A DNA stretch of 64,000 nt from Podospora pseudocomata (lineage: Eukaryota; Ascomycota; Sordariomycetes; Sordariales; Podosporaceae): the NCBI RefSeq assembly GCF_035222375.1, contig NC_085891.1, positions 3,906,001 to 3,970,000 on the forward strand. Reading direction: 5' to 3'. Shown piece by piece: positions 56,113-64,000 of this stretch. Within the stretch, counting starts at the first letter, position 1. The number at the start of each line of letters is the position of its first letter. A program made the position numbers and the translations under genes. Under the pieces are notes generated by a model. The model made no database searches and was not told the origin of the DNA. It saw only the letters and a program-made list of their open reading frames with translations.

Positions 56113-57840
56113 CTATACAAAAGAAGGTGCTATCCGACAGCAGCTGATGACATGGCTGATTTTCTCCCAGTAATCCACCTCCCCCTCAGCCAAATCATCC
56201 TGCGCCCAGACAGCTTGCAGAAGCAGCTTAACGTGATTGAACGACCTGGACGATTCCTCCTTTTCCGCCCTTGTGATGAGGTCAAGAATCACTGCTCTGT
56301 ATTCGTCGTTTCTTGCCTCGCATCCGAGGATAAAGACGGGGAACTGTCTATCACAAGACTTAAGTTTGGGCAAAATTGAAAATGCTTGGGCAATGTGCTT
56401 TTCGGTTCTGAAGGACTGATTGATTAGGTTGTTGGACGCTCGATTGAGATATATAAGGAGTGCCAGTCGGTAGAGTTCCAGGAGTAGCAGTGAGTCCCTA
56501 TCTTCTGGACTGGAAACAGTTGTCCCTGGAGTGGATAGGGGAAGACTACGAATTCTCCAATCAAGAATCTGGAGAAAGTTTTTGTAGTCTTCCGTCTCTT
56601 TGGACGATTTCTTCCCGTTGAATGCAGTCGCAGAGCGTGCCGAAAATGCATCACAGACTTCAGATAGAAGCTTGATGAGACCTGTAGCCAAAAACTGAAC
56701 ATTGAAGGGCTGTGGTGTGCTGTTAGAGTATGTGGCTACATCGTGAAAATATCATCCTCATCTTACCTTGGTAAAGAATCTTTCCGATCCTGTGCTTGCA
56801 GCAGTCTGTTTCTGCCAGTGTTGAAGACTGAAACGCGCCAGCACATCATGGTAATATACCCAGTCAAGAATCATAGCCAGGTCTGTGTTTCCTTCTATTT
56901 TATCCAATCCGACAGTGTAGATGACCTTCTTAGCGTTCTCCAGGTAAATGATCCATTCACCCGAAGTGCAAGAGGACTTGTGCGCCTCAAAAGAACACAA
57001 GAGCATTCCTGCAGCCACATGCTGGATTGCGTCGGTTGCACCAATAGGAGTGATGGACGATGCAGCCCCCAATGCCTGAAGTGCCGTGATTTTGAGCTCA
57101 AACGCTTGTGAATGGACATCATCCCGATGTAAGGCGGAAAACGCAAGAAGGCACTGGAGAACTGCGGTAGCTGATGCCGAAGTATTTGCCAAGGCAATCC
57201 GAATGAGGGCGTTCCCCAGTTCGAAGCTGTCGTGGCCAAATATTGCCAGCGACTTTGAGGCCGACTTTTGAAAATGCTGAAGGAGGTCTTCGTCTTGAGC
57301 CTTGATTACAGATGGATTCCATGCGAGGGGTGGCTCAAGGGTTGGCTGAGAATGCCCTATTCCTACAGACGCGTTCAGGTAGTAGTGCAGTTCAAGATCT
57401 TTCTGGGAAACATGAACGATCCTTGTAGTTTGAGAATTCTTGTGTGCTTGCTTCCTCGTGCCGGTTGAAGACCGTGACCGCGGTGTTGGAGACTGACCCA
57501 CCATGGCTCGTCTTTTGTCGCCTAGACGGGGCCATGATAGCTGAATGGTGCGGTCGGATTTGGGCAAGGCACATCGTTGTAGTTGGCACTCCGATTCTGT
57601 GCCTGGAGTGGAACTGACAACTTCTGGAAAGTCGTCGTGTTGCATGTCAGCTCTCGATGTTGCTCCTTCTGCAAACACACGGACCAGACTTCTGGGCTCA
57701 CCTGCAACACCATCTTGCCCACCACCGATCGCTATCCTTGCCGTTGAAAACGCCATCTCGGACTTGAGTGCCATGTCAAACAAGTAATAAGGTGTTGGCT
57801 CAATCTGTCGGACGTGAGTGGTGAGCCGGGGATAAATCAT
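56113..57840 (-). CDS. Fungal_trans_2-type regulator lacking a zinc cluster
   Basis: Exons 57840-56767 and 56709-56113 (donor GTAAGA, acceptor CCACAG after CTAAC) give 556 aa. From about residue 110 the protein follows the fungal-specific transcription factor domain 2 (IQLSWPRLGDKRRAMVG, LHYYLNASVGIG, ALIRIALANTSASATAVLQC, later HSQAFELKITALQALGA and DWVYYHDVLARFSLQHW). In such proteins IQLSWPR-like sequence normally comes just after a Zn2Cys6 cluster. Here the N-terminal 100 residues contain no Cys6 pattern, and I saw none in the 320 bp upstream on the same strand. It may act without direct DNA binding, or the cluster may have been lost or lie in an exon I could not find. Confidence 0.82.
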
Positions 57841-58163
57841 CTCTCACAAATCAAGTGGGTCGCTGGCTTATAAATCAATACACACCACCAACACCAACAT
57901 TGTTGTTAAAGCCAGAGGACAGTAGCATTTTCTCTTTGTGGTTAGACTATCTTTGAGGTGTGGCTATGGTTTGTTGGAAGCTGTTTACCTGCTTGCTTCT
58001 GTTCGTTTCATTGCGAGCTTGAATACCTGATAACCAATTATCATCAAGCCCACCAGTACACAATCCTTCTCCATTGGCACAGTCGGGAAACTGCATGCTT
58101 ATGAGATCCGAACGGTTCAATCAGCCACTGATAGGGACGACGCGCACAGAATCACGCACACCA
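57841..58163. other. Short intergenic region
   Basis: Between the regulator and the second NmrA-like gene. No zinc-cluster exon or other feature was found. Confidence 0.5.
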
Positions 58164-59270
58164 TCACTTCAGCTCCTCTCCCCACTTTGATGTCTTTGCC
58201 ACAAACTCCTCCCAAGTCGTCAACTTGTCCTCCAGAAGCGCATGTGTCTCGTCAAGACTTTCTCCACCATAGTAGCCAAACTGCTCGAACAAATGCATGT
58301 TTTCCAGCATCTCTTGTGCGACAAAGTCGGGTGCGCCCTGGTACTTGGTAAGAGCCTCGTAAAAGGCCTTGTCGGGGATCTGTTTGTAGCTTGCTGTCTT
58401 TCCCGTCTCGGGGAAGACCTTCTTGAAGCCCTCGACAATCTGGGCATTGGTAAGATAGCTGGTAGCACCAAGGAGACGCTTGCCGAGAACCTTTTCACGA
58501 TTCAATACAGCTGCCTTGATGAACTTCCCGGTGTCGGCGGCTGCGTCGAACAGGGGCTGAACAGCTTGGTCGGAAACAGGCAGGCTCAAGATCCAGGCAT
58601 TATCGGCCTGCGGATCGCGGCGGAACATGCCACCAGGAAGGTTCGACATGTAGGCTCCTGCAAGAAAGAAGGTGGCTGGGAGGCCAACCTCACGGGCGTA
58701 ATCCTCCACCAGAGCCTTGCTGTCAAAGTGGTACACATTCGGCAACTTTCCATTACTCACTACAAGAACATGGCCGGTTAGCTCAAGCTAGGTACTTTAC
58801 ACACGTTGATTCAGAGAGGACAGTTTGGGAACTCACATTTCGTGATGTTGAGAAGCGAGCTCCAGATGAAATGCTGGACGCCAGTCTCTTTGGCAGCATC
58901 GACAAGGTTCTTTCCTTGCCGAATTTCCAGCTTCATGTCACACTTCTCCCAGTAGTTGGTGACTGCGTATACAACCGAGGCCCCCTCCATGGCTTTGATC
59001 AAAGTGGACTTATCATTAAGGTCGGCCTGGCCAGATTAGCTTTTATGATACCTTACTGAGCGAAGATGAAAGCAGTTGGAAGAGACTCACAGCAACAACT
59101 TCGGCACCTTTCTGCTGAAGTTTTTTGGCTGACTCCTTGGTTGTGTCGCGAGTGACGGCCCTAACACTCCAGCTTGACTTGAGTTTCGGATCTTGAAGAA
59201 AAATGTCTGCCACAGAGCCACCTTGGGCGCCAGTGGCACCAAAGACGGTGATGATGTTTTTGGTGGACAT
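58164..59270 (-). CDS. NmrA-like NAD(P)-binding protein, second copy
   Basis: Three exons, 59270-59091, 59026-58837 and 58759-58164, give 321 aa. The N-terminal Rossmann motif TVFGATGAQGGSVADIF (GxxGxxG), the AVTRD segment, and NVYHFDSKALVEDY match the NmrA-like/HSCARG family. It shares general layout with the gene at 26604, but intron positions differ and sequence identity is modest, so it is not a recent duplicate. The usual short-chain dehydrogenase YxxxK is absent at the expected spot, as in other family members. Its neighbours, a Fungal_trans_2 regulator and two NAD(P)-dependent oxidoreductases, fit a redox-linked regulatory or enzymatic role, by inference only. Confidence 0.9.
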
Positions 59271-60285
59271 TTTGATAGATTGAAAAGCGTGTGGTGTTAT
59301 TGATAATGGGCGAGAATAGGGATAAGACTGTAGCACTATATTGCCTGGAGAAGTACGATGCTTGGAAGAGGTGACCACCTCTTATAGCCTTTGGACACCT
59401 CATTGCAGAACGCTGACTGCGCCGCACCCTTTCCTTGAACCGTATTAGATAATAGGTCTTGCTGACTGTATATGACTTTGTCCACCTAACTCCGTTCATG
59501 CATAAGGCATGGCACTCATGACCAACCTCTACGCTTAATAAGCGGCCATGCAATCAACTGTCGCTACCTGCAGCCAACATGCGGACAAAGGGCCGTATGT
59601 CGCTTAATATTTACTTACAAAGGATTGGTCACCATTTTCCAACAGACATTGAGGGGCGATCTAACTGAGACCAGAGTGGCTAGATTACTCACGGTTCCGT
59701 CGTTTCTTGCTGTATGAGCCCGAAGTGGAAGGACACAACCGGATGTAAAATATGAACGCGCAAGTACCACAGGTCTCGCCAGCCATTTGTTCTTATCCAT
59801 GATCTGAAAGAAGTGGTCCAAGGACTCTGGCCTGTAGGTTTTGAGCGGTTCCGTGTGTTGTGGTAAGGCAAATGCTCATAGTTGGACCGTGGAAACTAGT
59901 GAGCCCAGTTGTCGACTCTTCGTGGTAATGACAAGGTAATGAGTAAGTAGTATTGAGTATGACTTAAAATAGGTTCTCTAAAGAAGGGGCTTAGTTAGTA
60001 CTATAGCCAGTAAAAGGCCAGGACTATGTTAGATAGTTGACGAGCCGAGCTGTTTACTGTGAGCTTCTTGAGATTGATCGACATGGACAGCACTTCTTGG
60101 CTCACAGTCGGAAGTCATTCTCCGTCAGCTATTGTATCGGCCAGCCCCACAAACTCCACCGTAATCGCGAACTGCAAACGCGAGGCCGATGACCTCAAGG
60201 AGAGGAAAATATATGTACCAGGTGGTGATGAGAGGCAAACCAACCTCTTTCTAATAGTACCTCTTCTTCTGCTATCATTTCCAAC
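59271..60285. promoter_or_regulatory. Divergent promoter region between NmrA-like and AKR genes
   Basis: A 1-kb interval between two genes transcribed away from each other (59270 minus, 60286 plus). No gene, RNA or repeat seen; no binding site could be assigned. Confidence 0.45.
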
Positions 60286-61560
60286 ATGTCCGGAAATAGC
60301 ACCACCATTCCCACCCGTCCCTTGGGCCCTGGTGGCCCAGAGATTCCAATTCTAGGGTTAGGGTTGATGGGCCTGAGTTGTAAGTCACCTCACCCCTGTT
60401 TACCCCTGAACTGTGTGAATTGACTTGAGCTGTGATGCAGCATTCTATGGAACCCCCCCTTCTGACGATGAGCGTCTCGCTTTTCTCGACCGCGCTCATG
60501 CGATCGGATGTACACACTGGGACTCGGCCGCTCTGTATGGAGACAGCGAGGTCCTGCTTGGGAAATGGTTTGAAAAGACTGGGAAGAGAAAAGACGTAAG
60601 TGTTGTTGTCTCAACAGCCTTGATTAATCCAGACTCATCAGCTTATCACGAGAAATAGGTTTTCCTAGCCACCAAGTTCGGCAACAGAGTGCTGTCGGAT
60701 GGCACGAGAGAATTCTGCAATGAGCCCGAGTACATCAGGGAAGCAGTGAAGGAGAGCTTGAGAAAGTTGAAGACAGACTACATCGATCTGCTGTACTGGT
60801 ATGGCCCCTTTAGCACATTGTAACTTCCCAATCTGACAAATGAACAGCCACCGCATCAGCGGCAAAACCCCGATCGAAGATGTCATTGAGACCATGAAGG
60901 AATTTGTCGAGTATGCCCTCCTCCCAACTTCCAGCAGTCTCACAAGATGCTTGAAATGCTGACCAAGCTCCAAGATCTGGTCAAGTCCGCCACATTGGCC
61001 TCTCGGAATGCGGTGCCGACACACTCATCCGCGCAAGCAAGATTCATCCCATCAGGGCTTACCAGATCGAATATTCCCCTTTCACAAGAGATATTGAGTT
61101 CCCCGACCTCAACCTAGCCAAAACCTGCCGCGACCTCAAGATCCCCATCGTTGCCTACTCTCCGTTGGGCCGAGGCATGCTCACGGGTAAGTATTCCTCG
61201 GCGGACGACTTTGAGCAGGGTGACTTCCGTCGGGCAGTTCCTCGCTTCTCGGCCGAGAACTTCCCCAAGAACATGGAGTTGGTGGAGAAGATCAAACATA
61301 TTGCAGCCAAGAAGGGGTGTACGCCCGGTCAACTGACTCTGGCATGGATGATGAAGCAAGACCTCGTCTTCCCTATTCCAGGAACCAAAAAGATTGCATA
61401 TCTGGAGGAGAATTGGGGAGCCAACTCAGTCTATGAGACGCTTACCAAGGAGGAGGAGAGAGAGGTGAGAGAGGCGATCGATAAAGCTGAAGTGTATGGC
61501 ACCAGATATCCTGCGGCGGCGATGGGTGCTTTGGTAAAGGACACGCCACCCCGTTCCTAG
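60286..61560 (+). CDS. Aldo/keto reductase
   Basis: Five exons, 60286-60379, 60441-60595, 60659-60798, 60848-60910 and 60975-61560, give 345 aa, the usual AKR length. The catalytic tetrad is visible: Asp and Tyr in CTHWDSAALYGDSE, Lys in FLATKFG and His in YCHRISG (the third intron splits the Cys codon just before that His). Then RHIGLSECGAD, YSPLGRGMLTGKY and PIPGTKKIAYLEENWGA, the latter part of the NADPH-binding segment. It fits the AKR8/AKR13-like fungal group that reduces small aldehydes and ketones; the substrate is unknown. The donors are GTAAGT or GTATG-type. The interleaved short introns make read-through frames misleading. Confidence 0.92.
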
Positions 61561-62204
61561 ACCATGGCCTAGGGTAGCACAGCAACGCATGCTATATTCT
61601 TACCACAAAACTTGAGCTAATGTTGCATCATGAACCCTCCCAACGTTCAACGTCATGGCGTTACTCTTTGCTCTCAGCCACTCTATGTGGGTTGATTTGG
61701 AATCGAAAAGGCGGACTGGATCTTTCGATATTCATAATGAGCTGCCTATGTACAGCTCCATCCAATTTGCTTGTACGCAAAAGGATTTTACCATGTTGTT
61801 GCCATATCCATCACCACAGCCAATCAGAGGCACGATCGGATTTATAGCTCGCAACAAAGCCGAAGCCAGTGTGCAACCCCTTGATATGCACCCTCGACCT
61901 TTTTAGGACACATGTTTCTGAACGGCAAAAGCCGAGTATCTAAACCCGAGGGTGGACTTGGACAGGGACACGATAAGACGGAGTCGGATTGAATTCAGAC
62001 CCGATGGCTTAAGCCCGTGTGTTTTTGCTTGCTTTGGCAGCAGGCCTTCCATCACAGTTAAATACACCCTCTAACCACCTTCCACGGACTGCTTTTCTCT
62101 TCAAAGTGTCTGCAATTGAAGCATACGTACTAGTTGTCTACTCTGTTTCTCTCTCTGAACACTCATCCCTTCGAGAAACGAAGTACGCAACACTCTCAGC
62201 CAAG
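61561..62204. other. Intergenic region
   Basis: Between the aldo/keto reductase and alcohol dehydrogenase genes on the same strand. Short frames only, without motifs. Confidence 0.5.
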
Positions 62205-63565
62205 ATGTCACTCCCCCAAACATACAAGCAAGCTGTCTTCCGGTCAGCCGGTGCACCCCTGACGATAGAAGAAGTGCCCCTTCAGCAACCCGGACCAAAA
62301 GAAGTCTTGGTCAAGGTGGAAGCCTGTGGAGTATGCTTCTCTGATATGTTTGCTCAAAACAACATCATGGGTGGCGGATTGTAAGGAATTTTCCACTCTC
62401 AGACTGCAATCTGTTCAATATCGTTGGATGCTGACAGACTAATAGTCCCATTGTTCCCGGCCATGAGATCATTGGTCGGGTAGCAGCGGTAGGACCCAAT
62501 GTCAGCACCTGGAAGGTTGGCGATAGGATCGGAAGCGGATGGCATGGTGGACACGATGGTTTGTCTGACCCATCACTTCACATAGCAGCAAGCAGCCAAG
62601 ATTGCTGACCAACAATCAATTTGAAAGGCACCTGTCGGTCCTGCAAAAAGGGGTACCACCAAATGTGCGATAATCAGGTTGTCAACGGAGAAACCAAACA
62701 AGGAGGGTGTAAGTCCGTCCGTTACTGGCCGAGTCCGTGGGCAGTGAATCCAACGTACTGACATTGCCAGACGCCGAGTATGTCTTGCTGCGCTCCGAGG
62801 CGGGTGTCCCCATTCCCGAAACAGTGTCAGCCGCCAAGTACGCGCCTATTCTCTGCGCCGGCATGACCGTCTTCAACTCAATTCGGCATATGAACGTTGG
62901 TGTTGGCGAGACGGTGGCTGTCCAGGGGCTGGGCGGGCTTGGTCACCTGGCTATCCAATTCGCCAACAAGTTCGGATATCGCGTGGTGGCCATTTCCAGG
63001 GGCGCTGACAAGGAGGGTTTTGCGCACGAGCTGGGGGCACATGAATACATCGACACGTCCAAAGTCGACGCCGGAGAAGGTTTGAAGAGGCTCGGGGGCG
63101 CCTCGCTGGTGGTGACTACAAGCCCCAGCGCGAATACAATGTCTGGGTTGATGCAGGGCTTGGGGCCGCTGGGCAAGCTGTTGATCCTGAGTGTGCCAGG
63201 CGATGTGAGCGTCAACACTGGAGTCATGGTAAGTGAACTGTTCTGCTTGCCTGGCAGGTTCGGTGTTGAACTAGTTACTAATTCATGCCTGTCTACCCGC
63301 TCAGCTGAGATATGGGTTGTCTGTTCAGGCATGGCCGTGTGGCCATGCTATCGACTCGGAGGAGGCAATTGCCTTCACTCAGCTGCAAAACATCGACTGT
63401 CTCATTGAAGAATTCCCATTGGAGAGGGCCAACGACGCTTTCGGTGAGTTTTCCCTTGTCGCAGACACACGATGGAACTGTGTCTTGTCATGATGGGTAT
63501 CTAACGTTTGCCCAGATGCTATGCTAAGCGGGAGGGTCAGGTTCCGAGCCGTAATTACGTTTTGA
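62205..63565 (+). CDS. Zinc-dependent alcohol dehydrogenase
   Basis: Six exons, 62205-62380, 62446-62558, 62628-62708, 62771-63228, 63305-63443 and 63516-63565, give 338 aa. The catalytic zinc ligands are seen in ACGVCFSDM and VPGHEIIGRV; the structural lobe WHGGHDGTCRSCKKGYHQMC has three Cys and a His pair instead of four Cys, which is normal for this fungal subgroup. The NAD(P) Rossmann motif is VAVQGLGGLGHLAIQFA. Late exons carry LRYGLSVQAW and FPLERANDAF. It is a cytosolic medium-chain dehydrogenase acting on primary or aromatic alcohols or aldehydes; exact substrate unknown. It lies 645 bp downstream of the aldo/keto reductase gene on the same strand. Confidence 0.92.
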
Positions 63566-64000
63566 GTAGTAGAAGTCCAGTACGCCGGAGCGGGAGGACC
63601 GGCCGGTGATAAAATCGCTTAATTGGAGGCGGAGGGCCCGGCATGAAGATGCAATGCAGTTTGTTGTTTTACCGGCCCGGTTTTTCCATCACTAATGAAT
63701 GACTCGTGGCATAATCCTGTTGATGATCTGAAACAGCCGTAATGGGAGAGAAGCCGGATGACTACGGGGATATGCAGCCACATCAATGATAGTATACAGA
63801 TCAGGGTTCACCAATGATCGCCAGGTCCCGCGTCCTTGGCCGTTGGATCGGAGGCCAACAAATGCCAGTAATAAATCTCTGAGTGCCTAGCTATCTCCGA
63901 CATCAACAGCGAGCCACCGAGCATCTTTCGAGGACAAACCTACGGATACCCCGCCGACCGATGACGTAGGTCAACTGATTTGCAGCAGGGTTGGGATGCC
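63566..64000. other. Window end without a gene
   Basis: The 3' flank of the dehydrogenase gene and the end of the window. No feature recognised. Confidence 0.5.

Noticed and set aside
60346-60372. Telomere-like TTAGGG words (CTAGGGTTAGGGTTG)
   Set aside because: They lie inside exon 1 of the aldo/keto reductase and encode the ILGLGLMG segment of the enzyme, so no telomeric origin is needed.
53207-63565. Ribosomal peptide (ustiloxin-like) cluster around the S41 peptidase
   Set aside because: No repeated core peptide with KR sites, no DUF3328 gene and no tyrosinase-like gene was seen nearby.
1-64000. Dispersed 5S rRNA or further tRNA genes
   Set aside because: I looked for the GGATCC/GGGTGGGTGACC-type 5S words and other cloverleafs and found only the tRNA-Lys; a covariance-model search would be needed to be sure.

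Overview
The window is nuclear DNA of a filamentous ascomycete (Pezizomycotina), most likely a Sordariomycete. The evidence is genes split by 50-190 nt introns with GTRAGT-type donors and CTAAC/CTGAC branch sites, a Clr5-ankyrin gene, a Chs7 chitin-synthase chaperone, Kre9-like GPI proteins, Fungal_trans_2 and LaeA-like proteins, an intron-bearing tRNA-Lys, and an AT-rich block that looks damaged by RIP. About 22 protein-coding loci can be supported, of which five look broken. All exon boundaries were read by eye from splice signals and frame continuity.

Layout. 1-5.7 kb: no recognisable gene. 5.78-7.24 kb: AT-rich remnant of a TIR element with a younger 615-bp solo LTR inside it (5-bp target duplication). 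7.9-10.4 kb: Clr5/ankyrin protein. 10.4-13.3 kb: empty. 13.3-16.2 kb: two convergent cell-surface/secreted genes, a GPI-anchored Kre9-like protein and a secreted protein with about 90 residues of strictly alternating Thr/hydrophobic and Gln/Glu/His. 16.9-23.5 kb: decaying accessory region with a frameshifted flavin monooxygenase, a 366-bp hAT MITE with 8-bp duplication, tRNA-Lys(CTT), an orphan secreted protein and a stop-riddled Dal5-type transporter. 24.2-27.7 kb: divergent LaeA-like methyltransferase and NmrA-like protein. 28.2-35.4 kb: four tandem J-domain loci sharing one intron position and basic/AT-hook-like C-termini; only the first is intact. 36.4-52.9 kb: housekeeping core (Chs7, a DUF3716-like nuclear protein, mitochondrial bS6m, Dcn1 with a possible second N-terminus, sorting nexin Mvp1, mitochondrial uL15m). 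53.2-63.6 kb: S41 peptidase, a Fungal_trans_2 regulator with no zinc cluster, a second NmrA-like protein, an aldo/keto reductase and a zinc alcohol dehydrogenase.

How it fits together. The housekeeping core is conserved and intact. The flanks are accessory and turning over: transposon scars, broken oxidoreductase and transporter genes, and a tandem J-domain family decaying by frameshifts and C-to-T-type stops. The right-hand genes could form a small catabolic or redox neighbourhood under the Fungal_trans_2 regulator, but this is inference from proximity only. The strongest candidates for undescribed biology are the J-domain/AT-hook tandem family and the alternating-Thr secreted protein.
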